From Candidatus Marinamargulisbacteria bacterium SCGC AG-343-D04 (GTDB lineage: Bacteria; Margulisbacteria; Marinamargulisbacteria; GCA-2716485; GCA-002719695): DNA of 60,313 nucleotides. The notes under the pieces are model-generated. The model worked only from the letters and a program-made list of their open reading frames with translations. It did no database searches and was not told the DNA's origin. The position numbers and the translations under genes were made by a program. Shown one piece after another: positions 18,255-25,829 of this stretch. The stretch covers positions 1-60,313 of the forward strand of contig QFBQ01000005.1 in NCBI GenBank assembly GCA_003265885.1. Reading direction: 5' to 3'. Each line of letters begins with the position of its first letter. The stretch's first letter is position 1.

Positions 18255-19415
18255 ATGAGACTTACATTTAGGTATTTGCTTTACTTAGTACTCTTGATTG
18301 GGTTTGTAACCCTTGCCTTCACTTTTTTTTCTAAACAAGTTGTTCATCCTATGTTTGAGAAGAAACCTGATTTTCAAGAGGATATTGTTTTCCAAAAAAC
18401 CCAAGAAGCTCACATTAAGGCAAACGTAGAGCGGCTTTTGGAAAAATTAATTGGAAAGAAAACCTTTGTTGTTTCAGTTGTTGCAAATTTGAATTCTAAG
18501 GACGTAAAAGAATATGTTTTAGAACATGAACCTAAGATTGTATCTTCTAATGAGATGATAGGGCAGCAGTCACAGCTTGCAAGAGAGTCAGTGTCTTATG
18601 CACATTTTCGCCCTAAAGTGCAGGATATAAAGGAAGAGATTTCTGATCTCTCAGCTTCTCCAGGCTTTGATTTTCAATCAGTGGCTACTACTGTTATTGA
18701 TTTGCCGGGATTTCCATCTTATCTCAGAGACGATAAGGCCCTTTCTTCTGATCTTGATACAGACTCACCTCCTGTTTCTATGGAGCAAAGTCGATCAGAA
18801 TTGGCACCTCAGTATTCTATGAATTATTCGAATCAATCAGAAAAAACGTCTGACCATGTGATTTATAATAAAAAAACGATAGAGACCACTATTCCTCGTA
18901 AACGATTGGAACATGTTCTGGTTAGTGTTGTGATTGATGAAGATTATTTTGGTTATTTGGATTTAAAGAAAGAGGATATGGAGGGGCTTATTTTAACGGC
19001 TTCAGGTATAAATGTTCAACGAGGAGATCAGCTTACAGTATCTTTTGCTCCTTTTTTGGATAAAGCGTTCAGTTGGGCTCACTTTTTTAAGAAAAATAAA
19101 GTGTGGTTTGATAAAATTCTTAAATTTTATGAAAAAATTAAGCCGGTGTTGTTTATGGCTTTTGTTGCGCTATTAGGAGCAGTTGCGGTATATGGGGTAA
19201 AGAAGGGATATCTTTTATATGACAAACGAAGACAGCGATTGTTATCTGACAAGTTGCGACAGTTAGAGGAGAAAAATTTACAAGAAAAAGAGGACAAAGT
19301 AACAGAGTTAGAAGAAAAAAAACAGGCTATATTGCAGTTGGCGCAAACGCAGCCTGAACAGTTTAATATGTTGTTAAACAGTTGGGTTGAATTAGATGCA
19401 GCAAAGGTGGAATGA
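18255..19415 (+). CDS. Shortened FliF-like MS-ring protein
   Basis: 386 residues against about 550 for flagellar FliF. Residues 6-28 form a membrane span. The next region matches the FliF ring-building motif 3: a helix before ERLLEKLIGKKTFVVSVVAN, and after a long Ser/Asp-rich insertion (about 115-205) its second half, TIPRKRLEHVLVSVVID and the near-signature INVQRGDQLTVSFAPF. A second span (about 295-320) leads to a charged helix and a C-terminal QPEQFNMLLNSWVEL, the tail that binds FliG in flagella. The N-terminal YscJ-like ring motifs 1 and 2 are absent. It begins an operon with FliG- and FliM-like genes, which supports the assignment. It should sit in the inner membrane with both ends cytoplasmic. 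Confidence 0.82.
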   Translation: MRLTFRYLLYLVLLIGFVTLAFTFFSKQVVHPMFEKKPDFQEDIVFQKTQEAHIKANVERLLEKLIGKKTFVVSVVANLNSKDVKEYVLEHEPKIVSSNEMIGQQSQLARESVSYAHFRPKVQDIKEEISDLSASPGFDFQSVATTVIDLPGFPSYLRDDKALSSDLDTDSPPVSMEQSRSELAPQYSMNYSNQSEKTSDHVIYNKKTIETTIPRKRLEHVLVSVVIDEDYFGYLDLKKEDMEGLILTASGINVQRGDQLTVSFAPFLDKAFSWAHFFKKNKVWFDKILKFYEKIKPVLFMAFVALLGAVAVYGVKKGYLLYDKRRQRLLSDKLRQLEEKNLQEKEDKVTELEEKKQAILQLAQTQPEQFNMLLNSWVELDAAKVE

Positions 19416-19418
19416 AAG

Positions 19419-20675
19419 ATGAGTAGTGTAAATGTGTTGTCAGCTTCAATGTTAGGGACGGGAAAAAAAGCAGCTATTTTATTAATGGCATTAGATTCAA
19501 AAATGCCTGGAATTAGTCAGCAGTTATTTTCTAAAATGGGAGAAGATAAGTCAAAAGTGTTATTGGAGGAGATGAGTAAGTTAGGAAAAATCAGTACAGA
19601 TGTTATTGATACTGTTGTGGAAGAGTTTTTTTCATTAGCGATTAAGCAGGATGTGTTAATTGGGGGGAAAAATCTTACAGATCGTTTATTAAAAGATAGT
19701 TTTGGTATTGATGATTCGGATGATTATTTTTCTCAAAAGTCGGGATTATTTGATTTTGTTATCCAACTGCCAGATAAAGAGGTTTTAGAATTTTTAAAAG
19801 AAGAAACGTTGCAGACTGTAGCGTTGTTGCTATCCTTGTTGCCAGATGATAGGGCGGCAAAGCTGTTAAGTGAATTTCCTGTTGAAAAAACGGGAATGGT
19901 ATCGAGGATGATGTTGAATTTGTCTGTTCCAAATTATCGCTATCTTTGGAAGTTTCATCGTTTGTTAGAGGAAAAGATGAGTGGAGTGTCTGAGGACGTC
20001 ATTAAGGATTCTCAGCAAATATTTAAATTATCTAGGGTTTTGGAAATGATGGTGAGTGATACTAGAGATTCGGTGATGACGATGATTAAAGAGCAAGATG
20101 AGCAGTCTGCTGAAAAAATTGAACAACTCATTTTTTCTTTTCCAGATATTGTATTTATGTCGGATAAGGATGTGCAAATTATTTGTGTGGAAATTGATCC
20201 ATTAACTGTGCTGGCTACTGCTATGCTTGATATTCCTCAATCTTTAGAGGAAAAGCTTCGGTCTAATGTGTCAGATCGATTGAAGGCTAGGTTAGATGAA
20301 TCTATTCTTCAGTTGAAAGGAACGTCTGAAGAGGATATTCAAAAAGCTCAAGGGGAGATAGTTCAGTTATGTAGGAAATGTGAGCAGGAAGGAAAGATCT
20401 CTCCTCTTAGAGATGCGATTCTTTTGAAACAAGAAAAGGGTGATGCTGTTTTCTCTGATGTTCAAAAAAGGAACGTTATTGAACAGGATTCTGAAAAAGA
20501 GGCTCACAAAACTAAGAAAACAAAAAATAAAGAGAAGAAGGAAGAAGGAAGTATTGAGTTGGGAGGTAAAGAGAGTCAAGAAGAGGAACAAGAGGGTGGT
20601 TCAGATGAAGTTAAGGATGATACTGAAAATCAGTTGGATTTGTCGGCTGAAGTGGAAGCGGAGAGTGAGTCGTAA
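19419..20675 (+). CDS. FliG-like rotor/switch protein with acidic C-terminal tail
   Basis: Residues 1-340 follow all FliG domains in order. The N-domain begins GKKAAILLMALDS and has a VVEEFFSLAI helix. The middle domain has EETLQTVALLLSLLPDDRAA, close to the FliG EHPQTIAL motif, and LEMMVSDTRDSVM. The C-domain reads FSFPDIVFMSDKDVQIICVE then NVSDRLKARLDESI and ends IVQLCRKCEQEGKISP. In flagella the C-domain helix carries alternating charges that meet the MotA stator. By eye the Arg equivalent to E. coli R281 is kept, D288 is Glu, and D289 and R297 are changed. The extra 75 residues are Lys/Glu-rich and disordered. It lies three bases after the FliF-like gene. Confidence 0.88.
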   Translation: MSSVNVLSASMLGTGKKAAILLMALDSKMPGISQQLFSKMGEDKSKVLLEEMSKLGKISTDVIDTVVEEFFSLAIKQDVLIGGKNLTDRLLKDSFGIDDSDDYFSQKSGLFDFVIQLPDKEVLEFLKEETLQTVALLLSLLPDDRAAKLLSEFPVEKTGMVSRMMLNLSVPNYRYLWKFHRLLEEKMSGVSEDVIKDSQQIFKLSRVLEMMVSDTRDSVMTMIKEQDEQSAEKIEQLIFSFPDIVFMSDKDVQIICVEIDPLTVLATAMLDIPQSLEEKLRSNVSDRLKARLDESILQLKGTSEEDIQKAQGEIVQLCRKCEQEGKISPLRDAILLKQEKGDAVFSDVQKRNVIEQDSEKEAHKTKKTKNKEKKEEGSIELGGKESQEEEQEGGSDEVKDDTENQLDLSAEVEAESES

Positions 20676-21253
20676 TGGGAGATACTAATTTGGATACGAA
20701 GCGATTATTCGAGTTGTTTTTAAGATATAATAAATTATTAGGCTTACATATAACCAATACGTTTTCAGAAGACTTGAAATTTTCATTTGGGGTTAGTGAG
20801 TTTTCTGGGATGTTACAAGATTACAAAGCATGCTTGTCCTTGATTCCGGCGTTTTCTTTTGTGGGGCATTTTGGGTATGAAAATAGAGGCGTTTTATGTA
20901 GTTTGGATTCTCGTATTGTCTCTGTTTCGGGGAATAGATGTTTTGGGGGAGCTGGGTTAGTAGAGGATGGAGAAAAGCACTCATTGACCCTTTCTGAACA
21001 ATTTATTGGGAAGGAATATGTGAGTATTGTTGAAAAATTTTTATCTAGGAGAGACTGTCCTATAGCATTTACTCGGATGGAGTATCATATCGATCGATCT
21101 CATCTGTTTTTTTCTGATGAGCAGGTTTTCTTTGTTGATATGAAATGTTCTATTCAGTCACATGATGTGGGGTCTATGGTTTTTGTTTATCCATTGCAGT
21201 TTGTGAAGCAAGAAAGTTCTCGTTGGCTGGAGGAGTTAAATACTCATGAATAA
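20675..21253 (+). CDS. FliM-like single (CheC/middle) domain protein
   Basis: 192 residues. The pattern matches the FliM middle domain: an N-terminal helix FELFLRYNKLLGL, the strand-rich YKACLSLIPAFSFVGHFGYE, then GVLCSLDSRIVSVSGNRCFGG (FliM has LLEIDPxLxxxxVDRLLGG), then LTLSEQFIGKEYVSIVEKFL (FliM LTxIExxLxxxL). It ends with SMVFVYPLQFV, like the FliM strand before the linker. The N-terminal CheY-binding EIDALL peptide and the C-terminal SpoA domain that builds the FliM/FliN ring are both missing. The ATG shares one base with the FliG-like stop (TAATG). The resemblance is from pattern only but is reinforced by its position after fliF/fliG-like genes. Confidence 0.7.
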   Translation: MGDTNLDTKRLFELFLRYNKLLGLHITNTFSEDLKFSFGVSEFSGMLQDYKACLSLIPAFSFVGHFGYENRGVLCSLDSRIVSVSGNRCFGGAGLVEDGEKHSLTLSEQFIGKEYVSIVEKFLSRRDCPIAFTRMEYHIDRSHLFFSDEQVFFVDMKCSIQSHDVGSMVFVYPLQFVKQESSRWLEELNTHE

Positions 21254-22529
21254 GAGGTCTTTGTTTAGGATGTTAGTCTTGTTTTGTGTTGTTTTGTGTT
21301 GTTTGTCATCTTTTTCTTATGGTGTGTTTACGTCTGATTTAGCAGTTGTTCCTCATGGTGTATTGCCAGAACAAGGTAATGTGGAATTTGGTGTTGAATC
21401 TAAAGTGTTTGAGTTGGATAATCAACTTAAGCAAAATCAAGGAAACTTCTTTTTAAAGGTGGGGCTATCAGATCGTTTGGAAACGCAGTGGAGAGTGTCG
21501 AATGATTTTGATCATTTGTTTGGCTTTAGCGCCCTTGTTTTTGAGAAGACCTTAGGTCCTACTAGGCATGGATACTCCTTTGGGTATCGTAATTTGGGTT
21601 GGAATTTATCTGAAACGGAATTAAATAGTTTACCTGTTGTTAGAGGGTATCATGTATACTCTGTGAGTATTCCGCGTTGGAGAGCGCACTATCATATCGG
21701 AGTCGCGGACTTTCATATGTTGGATTTTACTATGGTTTATTTTGGTGTTCATCATAATTTTAATACGGTAACAACGTCTGCGGAATGGGATGGGAAGCAA
21801 GTTCACTTTGGTGCTCGGTTTAAGATTAGTGATGACTTAGATTTTTATACCTTGCTTACTCCAAGTCCGTTTGAGGAATTTGGAAATCTTTTTCATTATG
21901 TTAGTTTTGCGTTTTCACGCACCAGTAATCCATTTAACTTTCTAAAAAAAGAGCATGAAAAAACTGCTCGAATAGAAAAGAAATATGACGAAATTTTGCA
22001 TAAGATGGCTATTTTAGATTCCAAAACGGATGTTGTTAGAGAATTTAATTCCGTAGACTTTTTAGAAGAGTTTGAGCAGTTTTTATTAAATGAACATTTA
22101 GTTGAAAAAGAGTTAGAAGAAGAGTCTAAAGAGACGATAAAGACTGCGTTGGAGCATATGCAACGTGGGTTAGAGCTATATTATTCGGAGCATTATGAGT
22201 TAGCGCTTCAGGAATATCAGTTTGTTACAACGTTAGTTCCCAGATTTTCTATTGGTTTTGCAAGGCTAGGGTCTGTGTATTATAAATTGGGAGATTTAGA
22301 GAAAGCGAGATTGAATTGGGAAAAGGCCTTGGCGTTAAACCCATCTAATGATGCGTTAAAAATGTTTTTGAAGCGGGTTGTGCCTCCTCGTTTAGGAACA
22401 GAGTTGTTGGATTCTGAGATCTTACAGAGTGAACAGGGAGATCAGGCAGGAGAAGGTGAACAAGGTATTGATGGTACTAGTGAAAAACAAACATCTGTAG
22501 AGCGTATATTGGAAACGGATACGTTGTAG
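21246..22529 (+). CDS. Outer-membrane beta-barrel protein with C-terminal TPR domain (first copy)
   Basis: This 427-residue protein overlaps the FliM-like gene by eight bases. A signal peptide (MNKRSLFRMLVLFCVVLC, cleavage near residue 26) precedes 200 residues of alternating amphipathic strands (RLETQWRVSND, HYHIGVADFHMLDFTMVYFG, VHFGARFKISDDLDFYTLL). A coiled linker (240-285) follows. Two TPR repeats come next (ALEHMQRGLELYYSEHYELA, GFARLGSVYYKLGDLEKARL) and the chain ends in a disordered Glu/Gly-rich tail. If the barrel sits in the outer membrane, the TPR part faces the periplasm. It is similar in plan to the next gene. Cotranslation with rotor-like genes suggests it is the outer part of the same complex. 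Confidence 0.75.
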   Translation: MNKRSLFRMLVLFCVVLCCLSSFSYGVFTSDLAVVPHGVLPEQGNVEFGVESKVFELDNQLKQNQGNFFLKVGLSDRLETQWRVSNDFDHLFGFSALVFEKTLGPTRHGYSFGYRNLGWNLSETELNSLPVVRGYHVYSVSIPRWRAHYHIGVADFHMLDFTMVYFGVHHNFNTVTTSAEWDGKQVHFGARFKISDDLDFYTLLTPSPFEEFGNLFHYVSFAFSRTSNPFNFLKKEHEKTARIEKKYDEILHKMAILDSKTDVVREFNSVDFLEEFEQFLLNEHLVEKELEEESKETIKTALEHMQRGLELYYSEHYELALQEYQFVTTLVPRFSIGFARLGSVYYKLGDLEKARLNWEKALALNPSNDALKMFLKRVVPPRLGTELLDSEILQSEQGDQAGEGEQGIDGTSEKQTSVERILETDTL

Positions 22530-22537
22530 GAGAGTAG

Positions 22538-23767
22538 ATGATTTTTAAATCGTTTTTTTATGTAATATTTTTTGTGATGATGGGAGGGGGGCTTGTATTA
22601 GGAGCTGTATATAATTTACCTACTCATTTGATTAATATTCCGACGGTTGAATCATATGAAAAATGGGATATGGAATTTGGTATTTCATCTGGTTTTTTTA
22701 ATAGTGAACATTATGAATTTGATACAAAGTTTAATATTGCGTTAACCAATCGATTAATGGTGGGACTTAATTGGGTGAATATTAGTAATTTTGTAGGACA
22801 TGTTCATTATAATTTCTTTGGTGACGAGGATTCTTTTTATGGTCTTTCTGGAGGTGTAACGAATATTACTTCAAATGATACATTGTCTAGTTGGAATGAT
22901 AGAAATGTTACTCAAAATACACAGGTTTCGCCGTATATAGTTTTTGCGATTCGGCCAAAAATAGTTCATTTTTATGTTGGCTATGGAGGAAATCGATTTC
23001 GTTATGCTGAAAAGTCTTTTGCTTTGATGGAAGGACTGGATGGTTTTTTCTTTGGTACTCGGATTCCTTTATATAGAGCTTTTATAGAAGCTGAGTTTGA
23101 TGGAAAAGACTTTAATACAGGCTTAACGTATCCTGTAAATGATCGAACAACGATTTATATAGCGTTGACTGAAATTGGAAATTCAGGCTCTAGGAATCCT
23201 CAATATAGTAATACTCCAGTGAGATCCTTTTCATTTGGAGCGGTTCATCGATTTAACTTTTTGAAGATTGAGTCTCCAGAAAAAGAAACTTTGAAAACGT
23301 TGATAAGAGATACGAATAAGGTGAAGGAAGATGTTGAAGATTTAAAACAACTCTATGAAAATGAATTAGAAAAGTTGCAATTAGAGAGAGATTCTTTATC
23401 AGAAGAAGTGAGACGCCTTAAAAGCTCTGTACAAGAGGATATTCGATATATAGATAAAGATGTGTCCGAGATTAAAAATGAACATAGAGATATGTATTTA
23501 TCTATAAATCAAGATATTTCTGAGGAAGTGTTGAGGTATTACTATTTATCGTTTGAACTATATTCTCAAAAAGAACATTATAAAGCTATAGCAATTCTTC
23601 AAAAAGCGATTGCGTTAAACCCTTATTTACCTCAATTGTATGTACGCCTTGGATCTATTTATTTTGATTTGAAATTAAAAGATGTGGCGGCAACGCAGTG
23701 GTCTAAGGCATTAGAGTTGGATCCTAAAAACTTAAAATTGAAACGGCTTATTGAGAGATTGAAATAG
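22538..23767 (+). CDS. Outer-membrane beta-barrel protein with coiled coil and TPR domain (second copy)
   Basis: 409 residues with the same layout as its upstream neighbour: a signal peptide ending near residue 23 (GGGLVLGA), about 225 residues of barrel-like strands (NRLMVGLNWVNISNFVGHVH, IVHFYVGYGGNRFRY), a coiled coil (about 250-320, heptads such as KEDVEDLKQLYENELEKLQL), then TPR units (YYYLSFELYSQKEHYKAIAI, LYVRLGSIYFDLKLKDVAAT). A good ribosome site (AGGAGAG) sits in the eight-base gap after the first copy. The last 99 bases have a degenerate copy 2161 bases downstream (25830-25928). It is the last gene of the operon. Confidence 0.75.
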   Translation: MIFKSFFYVIFFVMMGGGLVLGAVYNLPTHLINIPTVESYEKWDMEFGISSGFFNSEHYEFDTKFNIALTNRLMVGLNWVNISNFVGHVHYNFFGDEDSFYGLSGGVTNITSNDTLSSWNDRNVTQNTQVSPYIVFAIRPKIVHFYVGYGGNRFRYAEKSFALMEGLDGFFFGTRIPLYRAFIEAEFDGKDFNTGLTYPVNDRTTIYIALTEIGNSGSRNPQYSNTPVRSFSFGAVHRFNFLKIESPEKETLKTLIRDTNKVKEDVEDLKQLYENELEKLQLERDSLSEEVRRLKSSVQEDIRYIDKDVSEIKNEHRDMYLSINQDISEEVLRYYYLSFELYSQKEHYKAIAILQKAIALNPYLPQLYVRLGSIYFDLKLKDVAATQWSKALELDPKNLKLKRLIERLK

Positions 23768-23786
23768 AATTTAGTTAATTCTTTAA

Positions 23787-23966
23787 CAAAAAATATTCTA
23801 TTTTCAGATAGATTTAAGTGAGGATTTATTTCTTTTGCTATTATATTGTGCTTTTGATGAATTAGGTATCATCATCCAATTTCTAGCAGAGCATAAAAAA
23901 ACTTTGGATAAACTTGCTTTCTTTGAAGATGCCGGTCACTTCTTTGATAATACCAAGCTTTTATAA
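23787..23966 (+). pseudogene. Open fragment of unknown origin
   Basis: A 59-codon frame without a start codon encodes LSEDLFLLLLYCAFDELGII followed by QFLAEHKKTLDKLAFFED. Its regular helical look suggests it is the end of a decayed gene, but I do not recognise the parent. It opens the 509-base region between the second barrel gene and the LRR gene. Confidence 0.3.
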
Positions 23967-23999
23967 GTGGTCTAATGAATCCGTTACGGTTGGCAGTGA

Positions 24000-24242
24000 C
24001 ATATCAAGAGCTCCTTTTCTCAATTAGAACGAGAGTTAATTCGAGAAAGAACGAATGTTGGACTTACAGCAGCAAGAGAACGAGGCAAAGTCGGAGGGCG
24101 GCCCGAAACACATGCTCGGGACAAAAAAGAAATCGTGTATCAGATGGTCATGGAAAACCCCTTTCAATCTGTTTCAGAAATTGCCTCTGCTCTCAATATG
24201 AGCCGATCCACTATTTATCGTTATATTGAAAAAAAACGTTAG
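24000..24242 (+). pseudogene. Serine recombinase (resolvase/invertase) C-terminal remnant
   Basis: The frame reads FSQLERELIRERTNVGLTAA then RERGKVGGRP, the hinge of Tn3-type resolvases and invertases. It ends in a helix-turn-helix, VSEIASALNMSRSTIYRYIE, and a stop at 24240-24242. In resolvases this part binds the recombination site. The catalytic N-terminal domain (about 100 residues with the active Ser) is gone: a TGA stands six codons before the preserved part. Its last 129 bases are repeated at 25555-25683. The remnant marks a past mobile element. Confidence 0.85.
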
Positions 24243-24254
24243 ATCTTGGTTTAG
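24114..24254 (+). repeat. 141-bp direct repeat, copy 1 (resolvase end)
   Basis: From GCTCGGGACAAAAAAGAAAT to AGATCTTGGTTTAG the sequence recurs at 25555-25695 in the same orientation. I find one difference (T against C, GTG to GCG) in 141 bases. The offset is 1441 bases and the LRR gene lies between the copies. Confidence 0.95.
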
Positions 24255-24276
24255 AAGGGTATTTTACTATGTGGAT

Positions 24277-25359
24277 TTATGGGGTCTGAGTTCTTGAAAA
24301 CTGTCGGGTTATCCAAGTTTTAAGTATTTCACGCCACACTTCAAGAGAGAGAGACGGTATCTGCTCATCTAATTCTGTTGATTCTCCTTCATTTTGTTTT
24401 GAAGTACTTCTTACTTCGTCTCCGGTTTGATCTAATCTTGCTAATTCAAGATTTTTGATTCTTTCCGCTGATCGTAGAATCGCACGAATGGCTAATTTAG
24501 TCACTTGTTGAGTGACCATTTCACGAGAACCAAATTTAAGTAAACAGGAAGCTGATACTATAGATCCTAAGCAAGGCCCAAAGACTGGGCTATTAGGTGC
24601 TAGAAATTTTGGTATTATTACATTAGGCCATTCTCTTACATTTTCTTTCATTTGACTCAACAAGGTAGTCCTCTCTTGTTGTTCTCCAGCTCTTAATGTT
24701 GTTGACCCTATGGTCAATGAATCCGTGCCTACACGAACTAAGTCTGGATGTGGGTTTTCTACTTTTTCTATGGCTAATTCTGTTGATTTTAACCACCATG
24801 GAAGGGCTTGATTTAAATCCCCAGGGTTATTATGTAAAGCAATGATTTCTAATTTCATTAGATTTCTTATGGATTTTGGGAGGTCGGTGAGTTTATTATT
24901 ACATAAAACAAGCGTTGTTAACGCAGTAAGATTTCCAATCCATTTTGGGAGGGAGGTTAGTTGGTTATCAGATATTCTAAGCGCAGTTAAAGCAGAAAGA
25001 TTTTCAATGGATTTTGGGAGGGCGGTGAGTTTGTTACAAGATATATGAAGCTCAGTTAATGAAGTAAGCTGTTCAATAGATTTTGGGAGTTCGGTGAGTT
25101 GGAGAAAACTTAAATCAAGAGATTTTATTTTCTTATCAATTCCATATTTATTACATAAGTCTAAAAACTCTGATAATTTTTTAGAAGATAGCTCCGTGTT
25201 AGATAAGTCTATAGAGATATAATCCGAACCAAACTCTCTTTGATTTAATCTAAAACCAGGAATGATTTGACTTACTTCCTCATTAAATAGAGAGAGCTCT
25301 CCTCCTGAGACAGGTAAGGTCTTTGCAGATGCTGTAAAAGTAGATGTTGTTGTATTCAT
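24277..25359 (-). CDS. Leucine-rich-repeat protein, possible host-directed effector
   Basis: 360 residues. Residues 78-180 hold four to five 23-residue LRRs of the form LTxLPKSIxNLxxLTxLxIS (for example LTELHISCNKLTALPKSIEN), the type common in bacterial and plant LRR proteins and used for protein binding. Residues 1-77 include a capping region. Residues 185-360 are helical with no recognised enzyme motif, though an E3-ligase or other effector domain cannot be excluded by eye. There is no signal peptide and no clear ribosome site. The gene sits between two 141-bp direct repeats and close to an F-box gene, in an accessory patch that differs from the flanking housekeeping DNA. Confidence 0.85.
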   Translation of the reverse strand: MNTTTSTFTASAKTLPVSGGELSLFNEEVSQIIPGFRLNQREFGSDYISIDLSNTELSSKKLSEFLDLCNKYGIDKKIKSLDLSFLQLTELPKSIEQLTSLTELHISCNKLTALPKSIENLSALTALRISDNQLTSLPKWIGNLTALTTLVLCNNKLTDLPKSIRNLMKLEIIALHNNPGDLNQALPWWLKSTELAIEKVENPHPDLVRVGTDSLTIGSTTLRAGEQQERTTLLSQMKENVREWPNVIIPKFLAPNSPVFGPCLGSIVSASCLLKFGSREMVTQQVTKLAIRAILRSAERIKNLELARLDQTGDEVRSTSKQNEGESTELDEQIPSLSLEVWREILKTWITRQFSRTQTP

Positions 25360-25396
25360 TTAATAAGGTTATCGTATCTAAATGAAATTATATTTC

Positions 25397-25414
25397 ACTA
25401 TATTTTAATATAGT
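25397..25414. promoter_or_regulatory. Inverted repeat upstream of the LRR gene
   Basis: ACTATATT and AATATAGT arms of eight bases around a two-base centre lie 38 bases upstream of the LRR start. A TATAAT-like box (minus strand) lies just downstream. It could be an operator, but the region is very AT-rich and chance is possible. Confidence 0.3.
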
Positions 25415-25554
25415 TTTACTAAAATTTATCTTATGATTATTTTGTAAAATTATATTCTAATTTTTTAAATATCGGAAAATTCATTTGAAGTTATAGTCTT
25501 TTTATAAAGAAAAGAAGAAATATAATACAATTAAGAAGGAGTATCGAAATTCTC

Positions 25555-25695
25555 GCTCGGGACAAAAAAGAAATCGCGTATCAGATGGTCATGGAAAACC
25601 CCTTTCAATCTGTTTCAGAAATTGCCTCTGCTCTCAATATGAGCCGATCCACTATTTATCGTTATATTGAAAAAAAACGTTAGATCTTGGTTTAG
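25555..25695 (+). repeat. 141-bp direct repeat, copy 2 (resolvase helix-turn-helix end)
   Basis: Second copy of 24114-24254. It encodes ARDKKEIAYQMVMENPFQSV and the helix-turn-helix end to a stop at 25681-25683, but has no upstream recombinase sequence. The stretch 25360-25554 before it is AT-rich with no gene, and 25696-25829 after it holds nothing I recognise. Confidence 0.95.
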
Positions 25696-25829
25696 GGGGG
25701 AAGAACTTCTTTTTCTAACCCAAAAAAATAGTCGTCGTTGCTGTGGTTTTGTGTGTTAACCTAAAGGGTTTTCCACAAATCCATAGCTAATATCTATTCG
25801 ACACTTCGATAAGATTCATATCTGGATCT

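Noticed and set aside
18255..21253. Ordinary flagellar operon
   Set aside because: FliF and FliM are truncated to core domains and no other flagellar gene is in the window; the downstream genes are outer-membrane proteins instead of fliH, fliI or fliJ.
23975..24229. An 84-codon plus-strand ORF
   Set aside because: It is an alternative frame over the resolvase remnant, whose own frame gives a recognisable recombinase C-terminus.
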